A DNA stretch of 64,000 bases, from positions 57,042-121,041 of the forward strand of contig NZ_QLIQ01000003.1 in assembly GCF_003428165.1 (NCBI RefSeq), in the 5' to 3' direction. The DNA comes from Cysteiniphilum litorale (GTDB lineage Bacteria > Pseudomonadota > Gammaproteobacteria > Francisellales > Francisellaceae). Below the pieces are notes generated by a model. The model made no database searches. It was not told where the DNA came from and saw only the letters and a list, made by a program, of their open reading frames with translations. A program made the position numbers and the translations under genes. Shown piece by piece: positions 48,268 to 57,921 of the stretch (its first letter is position 1; every line of letters starts with the position of its first letter).

Positions 48268-48882
48268 CTACTTATCTTTAATGTCATAAGACTCTTTATT
48301 ATCTTTTTGCATATACTGCACATGCAAAGTAGTTGCACAATCAGTTGAATAGAACCCTCTGATACTCACATAGGCTTTTTTACCTTCGTTATCCAGTTCA
48401 ATGTTAATATCTTCTTTTTTAGCAGTAACCTTGATACTTCCACCATCGCAACTTAAACCATTGGTAAAATCAAACTCCTGAGCATCTAAGATAATCTGCT
48501 TATCATTAAACTCAGACAATTCAAATGACATCATTGGCTTATTAGTACTACTCCCTTTCTTTTTACTCAGTTTTTGACCTTCAGCATAAGTCATCACACC
48601 GTTTAACGTAACCTGACCGTAAGCAAGGATTTTATATAACGGCAACACTAAATCATCAATGACCATAGCAGCTTCTTCAGTATTACCTAATTCACTTCCA
48701 CCGTTATAGCCTTTTAATTTTTCTGAGACTGACTCACCATCAAAGCTCATGCTTTTGATATACGCTCTAGCGGCATGGGCATTATGATTACTGCCAGAAT
48801 GTCCATCAAAAAATACTCTGCTATCCACTGCTACTACCACATGACTATTCTCTATTGACACACTATTTGCACTGGTACCCAT
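48268..48882 (-). CDS. iglC: T6SS tube protein, IglC-like Hcp
   Basis: A 204-residue tube protein. RAYIKSMSFDGESVSEKLKG followed by an acidic/Ala stretch (NTEEAAMVIDDL) and ITL-type strands lines up well with Francisella IglC, the class ii Hcp, which is longer than canonical Hcp (about 160). It would form the inner tube expelled by the sheath. GGAG is seven bases before the ATG. The gene lies between tssC and tssB. Confidence 0.85.
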   Translation of the reverse strand: MGTSANSVSIENSHVVVAVDSRVFFDGHSGSNHNAHAARAYIKSMSFDGESVSEKLKGYNGGSELGNTEEAAMVIDDLVLPLYKILAYGQVTLNGVMTYAEGQKLSKKKGSSTNKPMMSFELSEFNDKQIILDAQEFDFTNGLSCDGGSIKVTAKKEDINIELDNEGKKAYVSIRGFYSTDCATTLHVQYMQKDNKESYDIKDK

Positions 48883-48944
48883 AAATTAACTCCTTAGTTA
48901 TAATTGATCTTTCTTTTTTTATTTACACTCCCCCGCAGAACTCC

Positions 48945-50531
48945 TTATTCCGCAACACCCTCATTTTCAGCCTCTGCTGAATCACTTTCCGCCTCATTAG
49001 CTGAGCCATCCAAGGTAATTGGTAACTTTGTGGCAAGGCGCATTGAGACATCGATACCCTCTAACTGAACGTGCGGCACTAAATCAATCTGACACTTATA
49101 CCATCCAAGACGCCCTGTTTGTGGCAATACAGCAACATTGGCCTCTTTGAATGGATAATAAGCCAAGGTGACATCACTTGGATTAGCCGCAATAGTGACG
49201 AAGTTACCAATCCAATCACTTAAGAATTTTTGCACATGGTTATGATCATAGTTTGATCCAACACGATCACGAACAATTGACTTGACATAATGCGCGATCC
49301 GACAGACCGATAAAGTATAAGCTAAATTTGCGTTAGCTTGTGCAGTTTCACTCAAATCAGGATTATCTTCATCCTCAAGCACTGTACGCGCTGATTGCGC
49401 ACTAAAAAAGCACCCGCCTTCAGCACGCTTATCACCAACAAAAGGAATAAAACCTGCTCTTGAAAACTCATACTCTTGAGAATCTGAGACAAAATACTCA
49501 ACACTACCTGTTTTTTGCGTATACCCTGAAATATTAAATTCATAACTGGATAGGTCATCTATCAAACCACCACCCAATGGTCCACGAATATATTGGCTCC
49601 AGCCTGTTTTCTTAAATGATTTAATCACATTTTTTGCAAACAGGACTGAAGCACCCCCCCAGAGGTAGGATTTATTATCAAACAAATTATGTAGGCGCTC
49701 TTTAAAAAAAGTCACCGAATAGTTTTGTCTTGCATTGCTCGCATAAAGCTCAGGCGAATCTTCCGCATAAGGTCGACGCAACAAATAGCGCGGGAATGTT
49801 AAGCCAACGTAGGCAGCCTCTTCCGTTTGCCTAAAGCGATTCCATGCAGCATATTTAGAGCTATTCAACAGCCCATTAAGATCGCGCACCTCATCAAATG
49901 ATTCAAAGCTATCATAACCAAAAAACTGCGGACCAATGTTAGTGATAAACGGCGCATGAGCTGCCGCACAGACTTTACCAATATTTGAAAGCAACAATAA
50001 ATCTTCATGCTGACGCCCAATATCAAACATCCCAACAACTAAGGAATAAGGCTCGCCACCATATTGGTCATATTCGCTGGTATACACTCGCTTAAATAAA
50101 TCTGATCCAGTGTAGTCAGCACTGTTAAGTTCAAAGTCATCAATCAACTCATCTTTTGATACTTCGTGCAGTACAACCTCAACCTCATCATGATCACCTG
50201 CTTCCTCAAAAACATCATTCAGAGACAACCACATTGACTCAAGATATTTAAAATCCTCATTACTGATAACTTCATTTAGCTGCTTATCAATTACATCATC
50301 AATTTTAGCTTTAATACGAGCTGTAATTTCTTTGGAGAAATTCTCAGGCTCTTGCATTTCTGCCATCACTGCTGTCATCGAAACCAAAAATTCTTTTAGC
50401 TCTTGCTCTGCGGAATCCATATTACGCGTTATCGCAATTTCATTGACACCAGATTGCGCCATTAATGCATTGATTTGCTCAGCATTACTATCATTTACTA
50501 ATCCAACTAATTGCGTTAAAACCTGACTCAC
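48945..50531 (-). CDS. tssC: T6SS sheath protein TssC / IglB
   Basis: Large sheath subunit of 528 residues (IglB about 506). It has the family's LVVGMFDIG core, FITNIGPQFFGYDSFE and the C-terminal TLAYYPFKEANVAVLPQTGRLGWYKCQIDLVPHVQLEG. The start is a GTG with GGAG upstream; the nearby ATG is out of frame. It is the first gene of the operon, which runs without long gaps to 27,297. A C-terminal Glu/Ala/Ser tail extends past the usual end. Confidence 0.94.
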   Translation of the reverse strand: MSQVLTQLVGLVNDSNAEQINALMAQSGVNEIAITRNMDSAEQELKEFLVSMTAVMAEMQEPENFSKEITARIKAKIDDVIDKQLNEVISNEDFKYLESMWLSLNDVFEEAGDHDEVEVVLHEVSKDELIDDFELNSADYTGSDLFKRVYTSEYDQYGGEPYSLVVGMFDIGRQHEDLLLLSNIGKVCAAAHAPFITNIGPQFFGYDSFESFDEVRDLNGLLNSSKYAAWNRFRQTEEAAYVGLTFPRYLLRRPYAEDSPELYASNARQNYSVTFFKERLHNLFDNKSYLWGGASVLFAKNVIKSFKKTGWSQYIRGPLGGGLIDDLSSYEFNISGYTQKTGSVEYFVSDSQEYEFSRAGFIPFVGDKRAEGGCFFSAQSARTVLEDEDNPDLSETAQANANLAYTLSVCRIAHYVKSIVRDRVGSNYDHNHVQKFLSDWIGNFVTIAANPSDVTLAYYPFKEANVAVLPQTGRLGWYKCQIDLVPHVQLEGIDVSMRLATKLPITLDGSANEAESDSAEAENEGVAE

Positions 50532-50748
50532 ATTTATTCTCCATTACCTATTATTCCAAAAGATAACCGATAAAGATCAAATTAAAGTCTTTTATTGACT
50601 CATAACAAACTCTTCAAATCGATGGAGCGCATAATGAATGTATTTCCAAGTCAATGCAATAGCCCAACATTACAAGTTACAATTCAACAACAATATGGTT
50701 ATATAACAAACATCCCCAATCATTTAATTTACATTTTTGCAATAGAAA

Positions 50749-50777
50749 TTCAAGTGAGACTATAGGCAAAATATAAT
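50749..50777 (+). promoter_or_regulatory. Candidate promoter of the divergent F-box gene
   Basis: TATAAT at 50772-50777 with TTCAAG 17 bp upstream, about 35 bp before the start of the F-box-like gene. The -35 is poor. The 280-bp gap should also hold the T6SS operon promoter on the other strand, which I could not pick out. Confidence 0.45.
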
Positions 50778-50811
50778 AAGGAAAGCAATAGAAGGAAATA
50801 AGATATTTTTT

Positions 50812-51456
50812 ATGTTTTTATTCGAAATCTCATCAAAAAACAAACAAAGTCAACTTAATTTAAACCCGCATGATATAGGATCCAGTAAAGATCTACTCCC
50901 GAATGACAATATAAGAGAGCGTGTTATTAGCTATTTATATTTTACAAGTGATTATATTCGAATGAGGCAAGTATCAAAAAAATTTAAAAAAATAACTGAC
51001 GATCACATAGCTATCCTTGAAAAGGAATGTGAAGAACAAGACAAGTTACCACATTATAAATTCTATTACGGACATATATTCTTAAATATGGAGTATTATC
51101 AACACTTACATTTTGATAGAAATACATGGATTGGAAATTCAGAGGCACAATTTAAACAATGCTTCACTTATTTTCACAACCCTGTAGATATTTTCGTTCA
51201 ATTGCTTAGCAAAGAGCGTAACAATTATAGTGGTAGTAATAATAATGATGTATTTGACTCAATGAAGTCACGACAAATGTACTCTCTTAATCAAAGGAAT
51301 AAACAACGTATTGAAATGACAATCATTGAGTATATAAAACATTACTACCTACCTTTAGGTACAAATAAGGGAAAGCAACTCGTTAATATAACGTATGCAG
51401 AGACTGATAATAAGCTTCACACACAACTGCTTAAAAGTGGGGGGGGATATGCTTAA
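50812..51456 (+). CDS. F-box-like protein divergent from the T6SS operon
   Basis: A 214-residue soluble protein. Residues 28-62 (DLLPNDNIRERVISYLYFTS, then DYIRMRQVSKKFKKITD) fit the F-box consensus closely: LP-x-D, I-x-x-x-V-I-x-Y-L, R-x-x-x-V-S-K-x-F-x-x-I. The rest is helical with no recognised domain. Start context is weak (AAGGAAATAAG about 12 bases away). The gene ends through a run of eight G that overlaps the next gene; losing one G would fuse the two into a protein of roughly 457 residues. An effector acting on host ubiquitin ligases is the working hypothesis. Confidence 0.66.
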   Translation: MFLFEISSKNKQSQLNLNPHDIGSSKDLLPNDNIRERVISYLYFTSDYIRMRQVSKKFKKITDDHIAILEKECEEQDKLPHYKFYYGHIFLNMEYYQHLHFDRNTWIGNSEAQFKQCFTYFHNPVDIFVQLLSKERNNYSGSNNNDVFDSMKSRQMYSLNQRNKQRIEMTIIEYIKHYYLPLGTNKGKQLVNITYAETDNKLHTQLLKSGGGYA

Positions 51457-52180
51457 ATGCAATTACAAAAAATATAATTTAAATGAGCCTTTAAGCACCA
51501 TGTCTAACTCTCTAGAAATATCAATAAAAAACGGTACGCTTTCATTTTCTATTCAACAATCGAACAATGAGTTTGAGTATTTCTCAGGTTGTCGAGCAGC
51601 CCCATTTTCGGGAGTTGCAAATCTACATTTTATTCAGATAAAAAATCATGAAAATATGAATATCAAAGAAATTCAGAAGAAGATCCAATTGGCTAAGAGG
51701 TATTACTCCTATGACGTTTCTATCGTCTTTTATGCATGCAATAAAGATTATAATGATTGGTCAGAGAGGCTAACTTCAATTGAATACAATATTGTTGCCA
51801 TTTTTCCTCCTACTGCGCTAGATTTTCTAAAGTCTAAGTTATTATCTGTTGACTCTGATAATAAAGGACCCTTAGGATACCAGAGAATTACAGATGAAGA
51901 TGTTGAAGCCATTGATAAACTAGAGAATGCCAATAGTATTAGAGAGTTTCTACGTTGTCTTTTCTCACCCAAACTTAGCACTAAGACAGCAAACGTTAGC
52001 CAACTAGCAAACAAATGTTTAGAGCTACTGCGTGATCCAAAAAATAGGCAACTAGACGAACTTCGTACTGTATTTGATAAAATCAGAAAAATGCGCTACT
52101 ACGGTCTTAAGGGCTCTCTTGATGGGTATGACGAAAATAGTAAATATGAGCGCGAAATGAATAAATATTATAAAAAATAA
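51449..52180 (+). CDS. Orphan protein with SGC...H motif, coupled to the F-box gene
   Basis: A 243-residue soluble protein starting at an ATG that overlaps the F-box stop by 8 bp, with the G8 tract serving as a possible ribosome site. Residues 40-65 read EFEYFSGCRAAPFSGVANLH followed by FIQIK: Cys48 in an SGC turn and His60 twelve residues on. A helix and a strand (YDVSIVFYAC) follow. The arrangement resembles the SGC/GSC...H centre of BLF1, CNF and CheD deamidases, but I cannot confirm it. The C-terminal 90 residues are helical and charged. Whether it is made separately or as a fusion is open. Confidence 0.62.
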   Translation: MLKCNYKKYNLNEPLSTMSNSLEISIKNGTLSFSIQQSNNEFEYFSGCRAAPFSGVANLHFIQIKNHENMNIKEIQKKIQLAKRYYSYDVSIVFYACNKDYNDWSERLTSIEYNIVAIFPPTALDFLKSKLLSVDSDNKGPLGYQRITDEDVEAIDKLENANSIREFLRCLFSPKLSTKTANVSQLANKCLELLRDPKNRQLDELRTVFDKIRKMRYYGLKGSLDGYDENSKYEREMNKYYKK

Positions 52181-52183
52181 AGA

Positions 52184-52462
52184 TTATGAACGTGATGTGA
52201 TTTCAACTAAATGATAACCAAATTGTGTTTTAACTGGTCCGTGAACTTTGCCAACTTCTTCAGAAAAAACCACTTTATCAAACTCAGGAACCATTTGACC
52301 TGGACCAAAAGAACCTAGATCACCGCCATTTCTACCTGAAGGACATAGTGATTTTTCTGCTGCTGCTTTTGCAAAGTCTGTACCTGCTTCAATCTCTTTT
52401 TTTAAAGCTTCGCATTCTGCCTCTGTTTGAACGAGGATGTGGCGTGCTGACGCTTGTTTCAT
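52184..52462 (-). CDS. ppiC: Parvulin-type peptidyl-prolyl isomerase
   Basis: A 92-residue single-domain parvulin: SARHILVQTEAECEALKKEI, GGDLGSFGPGQMVPEFDKVVF and the closing TQFGYHLVEI are the family signature. No signal peptide, so cytoplasmic like PpiC. The ATG at 52462 has GGAGAA upstream; one at 52474 is also in frame. It ends 3 bp from the stop of the SGC gene, marking the right border of the accessory region. Confidence 0.95.
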   Translation of the reverse strand: MKQASARHILVQTEAECEALKKEIEAGTDFAKAAAEKSLCPSGRNGGDLGSFGPGQMVPEFDKVVFSEEVGKVHGPVKTQFGYHLVEITSRS

Positions 52463-52575
52463 ATTGTTCTCCATATTGGTTTCTATTAATTAACACGCAG
52501 TGGAGTGTACCCAATCAATCATTAAAAAACAATGAAAAAGCGCGCAAGTTGCAGACAAATGAATTCAATCACATT

Positions 52576-52745
52576 TATACCGCTCGTAAATCATTTTGCG
52601 GTGTTCAATGTCAAAGAAGTTTTTGATGGTTTTGAGTGATTGTATTGCAGGTAATAGCTAGGACTATTGGCAAAATGCAATCACTCAAAAGTGCAGGAAA
52701 TTCGACGGCAGAAATATTGTAAAATGGTTTGTGAGAGGTATATAC
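52576..52745. repeat. MITE family 3 copy
   Basis: About 170 bp related along its length to 63343-63510. The ends, TATACCGCTCGTAAATCATT and the inverse of GTAAAATGGTTTGTGAGAGG, form imperfect terminal inverted repeats. It lies upstream of the parvulin gene and next to a second, partial copy. Confidence 0.85.
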
Positions 52746-52797
52746 CCATCTCAAATCATTGTACAGTGTTTGCTATTGAGGAGATTTTTGATGATTT
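52739..52797. repeat. Half copy of MITE family 3 entering the RND pump gene
   Basis: Starting TATACCCATCTCAAATCATT, this stretch matches the first 60 bp of the element at 63343-63510. It overlaps the last 14 codons of the RND transporter, so its C-terminal residues (about SSKISSIANTVQ) are encoded by repeat sequence. Confidence 0.75.
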
Positions 52798-55700
52798 ATT
52801 TGTCCTAATGGATTTTAATAATTGATATGCCACCGGCACAATAAACAATGAGAACAGTGATCCTAATAACAATCCTGCAACAATAACCATACCGATTTGC
52901 TGGCGGGCATGCTCACCGACCCCTGTGCTTAATAATAATGGAATAGCACCTAAAATCATCGTTGCTGATGTCATCAAAATTGGGCGCAAACGTGTTGCGG
53001 CTCCTTTGATCACCGCTTCATTTAAGGAAGCACCTTTAGCTAACAGCTCATTAGAGAACTGTACAATCAACACACCATGTTTTGATACCAACCCAATCAA
53101 GGTGATTAACCCAATATCTGTATAGATATTTAGTGTCCCTCCGATAAGTTTGAGCCCAAGCAAAGCACCAATCACACATAAAGGAACTGTCAATAAAATA
53201 ATAAATGGATCAATAAAACTCTCAAACAATGCAGCAAGCACCAAATAAATAAACAAAAGCCCAGCAATAAAAATAATAATCATGCTGTTATTGCCTTCAA
53301 GCATATCTTTAGCATCCCCTTTAAATGCCAAACTTGTACCAGGCAATAGCTGCTCGGTAATTGCCTTGATTTGCTCGACCACTTGTCCCATCGAAGCATT
53401 TGGCTGTAAATTAACACTAATTGACATTGCATGCATTTGATTATACGTCGTCAAATAAGGAATTTTTACCACTGGTGAGATGCTTACTAAGCGTCCTAGC
53501 TGCACCCAGCCACCTGAATCAGTTTTGATATATAAACGATTTAGCACACCAAAGCTTTTAAGATCTTTTTTCGGCAGCTGCACATAAATAGGGAAACTCT
53601 CACCACCGGTTTCATAATCACGTGATAACTGCCACCCACCAAACATAATGTTTAAGATCGTTTGGATATTAGCCGGATCGACATCTAGCAATGCAGCATT
53701 GATATAGTTAATATTCATATCAAACTGCCCGCTATCTGCAGCACTACCTATACTTGCATAGGAAATGCTCGGTAGCTTCTCCAGTATATTAATTAGACTC
53801 TCTGCTTTTTTATACAGCGTTTGATAATCATCCATACTCAATAGATACATTTGAATATCGCCATCACCCGATTGATTGCGTCCTGATAATGGAAACACCC
53901 AACTGCTACCTTGTATGCCTTGGGTGTTTTTAATTATTCCATTTAACTCACGCGCCACCTTGTAGGCATTGGTGACTTGATCCTCTTTTAAAATATTCAT
54001 TGAGAAACCTGATGTTTGCCCACTTTGTGTATCAACAAAGCCAAATGAATGATCAAATACCTTGCTAGGTAATTTGCTTTGAATCTCATCAAGTTTTTGC
54101 ATAATAAAATCTGAGCTTGCATTGCTTTGCCCGACAATATTCACACCAACCACGCCAATGGTATCATTAGGCTGCAGTGCTGTAGGCATCGAGCGAAACA
54201 AACCAATCCCTGCAATAATCAAAATCACAAAGATAGCAATGATCCAAAAGCGGACTTGCAACACGAAGTAGAGTGATTTTTTATATGCTTTTTCACAGCT
54301 TGCAAACACTCTGGTGACAAACTTCTCATAGCGATTTTCTTTTGCATTACCCAAAGTATGTGCGCACATGGTCGGTGATAAGGTCAACGCGACAAAACCT
54401 GATATTAAAACACTCGCAGCCAAGGTAAAGGCAAATTCACGAAAGAAAACGGCTGATTTATCATTCATAAATGCAATGGGGATGTAAACGGCAACCAATG
54501 TAATGGTCATGCCAATAATCGCAAAGCCAATTTCTTTACTGCCTAAAATCGCGGCATCAAACGCATTATAGCCCTTTTGCATATAGCGATAGCAGTTCTC
54601 AAGCACAACAATCGCATCATCCACCACCAGTCCCACAGCTAGCACAATGGCAAGTAATGTCATCATATTGATACTAAAGCCTAGTGGCCAGATAATCACA
54701 AACACGCCAATTAAACATACTGGCAAGGTAACAATAGGCACCAGAGCTGCCCTAAAGCGCCCTAAAAACAATAAAGAGATCAATGATACCAAGATAATGG
54801 CTTCAATAATCGTCTTAATAACTTCATACAAAGAGGCTTTAAGTGATGTCGCTACATTAAAGAGTACACTGGCTTTCATACCTGGCGGCAATGAACCTTG
54901 CATTTGTTGAACGGCCTTTGCAACAGCATTGGCAACATCAATCGGGTTAGCATCACTGGTTTGCGAGACATTAACCACAACACCAGGCTTACCGTCAATA
55001 ATACTAATTGAGCCGTTGGCAAGTGATAAATTACCCAAGTATACCTTGGCAATTTGTTTCAAATAAATCAGCTTGCCATTATGTTTCGCAATGATTAGAT
55101 TTTCAAACTTACTAATACTATCTAATGCGCTATCGACATTAATCGTATAGGTATTGTTATTGGTAATAAGCTGTCCGGCGGAGACATTGCGATTAAGCTG
55201 CTCGAGTTTATTAACAACATCAATCGCTGAGATTTTCAAAATCGCCATTGCCTTGGGATCAAGCTCGATACGTAGTGCTGAGCCTTCAGAATACACTTGC
55301 ACATCACCAACGCCTGGAATCTGTGCTAACTGCTTGGTAATCGTATCATTGATATAGGATGTTAAGCTTTCCGTTGAGCGATTACTATCTTGAAAACCAA
55401 TAAGCATCACTTGCGAGCCATCACCACGTTGTTTAATCTGCGGTGTTTGCGCGTTTTGCGGCAAATTAACGCCTGCAATATCACGCATGACTTCAGATTG
55501 CGCGGTAATGAATTTCTCTTGATCAATATTGCCAAAGTTCAACTTAATCTGACTTTGATCTTGCATCGATGTCGCTTCGATATAGCTTAGATTCTCCGTC
55601 CCTGAAATTGCGGCAACAAGCTGTTGCGTGACATCTTTTTGCACCACATCGGCACTTGCCCCTGGATAATTGGTTTGAATCATTAATACCGGTTTAAACA

Positions 55701-55818
55701 CCGTAGGTTCAAATTGCAACTTAACATAACTAAAACTTAACAAACCACATAATACCAATATTGCATTAAGTACAAACGATAGTACGGGGCGTTTAATACA
55801 AATCTCAGGCAGCTTCAT
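52756..55818 (-). CDS. RND efflux transporter (HAE1 family)
   Basis: Inner-membrane proton/drug antiporter of 1,020 residues with the twelve-helix, two-large-loop plan of AcrB/MdtBC proteins. The N-terminus KLPEICIKRPVLSFVLNAIL and VVDDAIVVLENCYR in TM4, with the paired Asp of the proton relay, are diagnostic. The adaptor gene is directly upstream; no TolC-type channel is nearby. The extreme C-terminus is supplied by a MITE fragment. Substrates cannot be read from sequence. Confidence 0.93.
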   Translation of the reverse strand: MKLPEICIKRPVLSFVLNAILVLCGLLSFSYVKLQFEPTVFKPVLMIQTNYPGASADVVQKDVTQQLVAAISGTENLSYIEATSMQDQSQIKLNFGNIDQEKFITAQSEVMRDIAGVNLPQNAQTPQIKQRGDGSQVMLIGFQDSNRSTESLTSYINDTITKQLAQIPGVGDVQVYSEGSALRIELDPKAMAILKISAIDVVNKLEQLNRNVSAGQLITNNNTYTINVDSALDSISKFENLIIAKHNGKLIYLKQIAKVYLGNLSLANGSISIIDGKPGVVVNVSQTSDANPIDVANAVAKAVQQMQGSLPPGMKASVLFNVATSLKASLYEVIKTIIEAIILVSLISLLFLGRFRAALVPIVTLPVCLIGVFVIIWPLGFSINMMTLLAIVLAVGLVVDDAIVVLENCYRYMQKGYNAFDAAILGSKEIGFAIIGMTITLVAVYIPIAFMNDKSAVFFREFAFTLAASVLISGFVALTLSPTMCAHTLGNAKENRYEKFVTRVFASCEKAYKKSLYFVLQVRFWIIAIFVILIIAGIGLFRSMPTALQPNDTIGVVGVNIVGQSNASSDFIMQKLDEIQSKLPSKVFDHSFGFVDTQSGQTSGFSMNILKEDQVTNAYKVARELNGIIKNTQGIQGSSWVFPLSGRNQSGDGDIQMYLLSMDDYQTLYKKAESLINILEKLPSISYASIGSAADSGQFDMNINYINAALLDVDPANIQTILNIMFGGWQLSRDYETGGESFPIYVQLPKKDLKSFGVLNRLYIKTDSGGWVQLGRLVSISPVVKIPYLTTYNQMHAMSISVNLQPNASMGQVVEQIKAITEQLLPGTSLAFKGDAKDMLEGNNSMIIIFIAGLLFIYLVLAALFESFIDPFIILLTVPLCVIGALLGLKLIGGTLNIYTDIGLITLIGLVSKHGVLIVQFSNELLAKGASLNEAVIKGAATRLRPILMTSATMILGAIPLLLSTGVGEHARQQIGMVIVAGLLLGSLFSLFIVPVAYQLLKSIRTNKSSKISSIANTVQ

Positions 55819-56865
55819 TTATTTCTCCACCTTAACGGCAACACCATCGGAAATATTACCCTCGGCAGATACGATCACCTCTTGACCTTTGCTTAAACCC
55901 TCTAAAATACTGACATAACCTTTATCGATTTGCCCAATTTGCACAGGCACCATTTTGGCTTTACCCTCAACAATCACATAGACGATAAAACCACCACTTT
56001 GCGCACTTAACGCACTCTCAGGCACCGCCAATACCATGTTATTTTCTTTGATAATTTGTGAGACATAAACACTCATACCAGGGTTTAACAGATTATCTGT
56101 ATTTTTAAATATAGCGCGCACAGTAAAGGTTAAGTTATCATCTGAAACATCTGGTGAGATATAATCCACCTTGGCATGAAAAACCTGCCCTGGAAATGCA
56201 TCAACTTTAAAATCAACCGTTTGCCCAAGCTTAATACTACTGGCATAGGATTCCGGTAATGCATATTGTAGTTGTAGATTCTCTTTATCCACCAAGGATA
56301 CCAAGGTGTCTCCTGCTGAGACATAACTGCCTTTGGCTAAAGTCGTTAATGTCAAATGCCCACTAAAAGGTGCGACAATTTTGGTGTTTGATAGCTGGTA
56401 TAATGCCGCATCATATTGCGCTTTTGTTTGCATATAGCTTGCCTTGGCATTATCTAGTTCACTTTGTGACACAGCATTATTTTCCTTATACAAGGTGTCT
56501 GTACGTTTATATTGCGCTTCTGACTTTGTAAAATCAGCCAATGCAGAGCTTACATCCGCCATTTGCTTGGTGTCATCCAAAGTCATCAATAACTGCCCTT
56601 CTTTGACATATTGACCACTGACAAAATCAATACTGCTAACAATCCCTGCAATCTGCGCTTTAAGTGTCACCGTATTTGGCGCAACCAGTAGACCTGTGCC
56701 TTTGGCAGATAGCGGAATATTGCGCTCATTAACCATTGCCATCATTACCCCTGTTGGCTCAACGTGAAAGCTCAGTTCTTTCTTAGTAGTTGCTAAAAAC
56801 AAAAAATAAATAACCATCAATAACAAGATTGCCGTAATAATTCCAAAAATAATATGTTTTTTCAT
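55819..56865 (-). CDS. RND efflux periplasmic adaptor
   Basis: Membrane-fusion protein of 348 residues. An N-terminal anchor (residues 5-26) is followed by the lipoyl half-motif IAGIVSSIDFVSGQYVKEGQ, an alpha-hairpin (about 95-150), a second lipoyl half and a beta-barrel. Its stop directly abuts the start of the transporter gene. It bridges the pump and an outer-membrane channel encoded elsewhere. Confidence 0.93.
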   Translation of the reverse strand: MKKHIIFGIITAILLLMVIYFLFLATTKKELSFHVEPTGVMMAMVNERNIPLSAKGTGLLVAPNTVTLKAQIAGIVSSIDFVSGQYVKEGQLLMTLDDTKQMADVSSALADFTKSEAQYKRTDTLYKENNAVSQSELDNAKASYMQTKAQYDAALYQLSNTKIVAPFSGHLTLTTLAKGSYVSAGDTLVSLVDKENLQLQYALPESYASSIKLGQTVDFKVDAFPGQVFHAKVDYISPDVSDDNLTFTVRAIFKNTDNLLNPGMSVYVSQIIKENNMVLAVPESALSAQSGGFIVYVIVEGKAKMVPVQIGQIDKGYVSILEGLSKGQEVIVSAEGNISDGVAVKVEK

Positions 56866-57033
56866 CCATCAAAACCAATGATATAAAGCACTATTGCTTA
56901 AACTAGACGATCTTTTGGTACGATTCAAGAACATTAACAAATGTTGTTTAAAATAACACGTGAATTGTCTATCATGTACTACCAACTTAAGCCTATAGAA
57001 AAATAGAAAAAGTAGAAAACAGGAACCTATGCT

Positions 57034-57891
57034 ATGGCACAAATTATTGACGGCAAAAAAAAAGCGCAAGAAATCAGATTAAAAATCAAATCACAAGTTG
57101 ATCAACTAAAAGAGCAAAACAAACGTATCCCAGGGCTTGCGGTAATTATTGTTGGCAATAACCCTGCCTCGCAAATTTATGTCAACAACAAACGTAAAGC
57201 CTGCGAAGAAGTTGGCTTCTTATCTTTAAACTATGATCTTAATGAAGACGTTAGCAATGATGAGCTACTCAACCTCATTAATAAACTCAATAACGATCCA
57301 ACGATTGATGGCATATTGGTGCAATTGCCACTGCCTCAGCACATCAATGCTGAGAAAGTACTTGAAGCCATTCGCCCTGATAAGGATGTCGATGGTTTTC
57401 ATCCTTATAATATTGGTAAATTGATGCAACGCAATCCACTATTGCGCCCCTGCACGCCCAAAGGGGTGATGACATTACTTGAATCGGTGATTGATAACTT
57501 TAAAGGCAAACACGCAGTTATCGTTGGCGCTTCAAATATCGTTGGGCGCCCGATGTTAATGGAGCTTTTATTAGCGGGTTCGACGGTCACTACATGTCAC
57601 CGTTTTACCAACGATCTAGCTGAGCACTTATCACGCGCTGATATTGTAGTTGCCGCCGTTGGCAAACCGCACTTTATCAACGGGTCTTGGCTAAAAAAAG
57701 GTGCTGTGGTCATTGATGTTGGTATCAATCGATTGGATGATGGCAGTATTGTTGGGGACGTTGATTTTGACAGTGCCTTGGAAAATGCCGCTTTTATCAC
57801 CCCAGTCCCGGGTGGTGTTGGACCTATGACCATTGCCACTTTACTAGAAAATACGTTATTCGCTTGTGAGTATTTACATAGCAAGGCATAA
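57034..57891 (+). CDS. folD: Methylenetetrahydrofolate dehydrogenase / cyclohydrolase
   Basis: Bifunctional FolD of 285 residues, interconverting methylene-, methenyl- and formyl-[22 protein letters not shown] (with the catalytic Lys), [11 protein letters not shown] and PCTPKGVM are intact, followed by the NADP-binding [15 protein letters not shown] lies before the ATG. A Sel1 protein gene follows 30 bp later. Confidence 0.97.
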   Translation: MAQIIDGKKKAQEIRLKIKSQVDQLKEQNKRIPGLAVIIVGNNPASQIYVNNKRKACEEVGFLSLNYDLNEDVSNDELLNLINKLNNDPTIDGILVQLPLPQHINAEKVLEAIRPDKDVDGFHPYNIGKLMQRNPLLRPCTPKGVMTLLESVIDNFKGKHAVIVGASNIVGRPMLMELLLAGSTVTTCHRFTNDLAEHLSRADIVVAAVGKPHFINGSWLKKGAVVIDVGINRLDDGSIVGDVDFDSALENAAFITPVPGGVGPMTIATLLENTLFACEYLHSKA

Positions 57892-57921
57892 TGTTTCGCG
57901 AGAAGTTTGGAGCGAACATAC

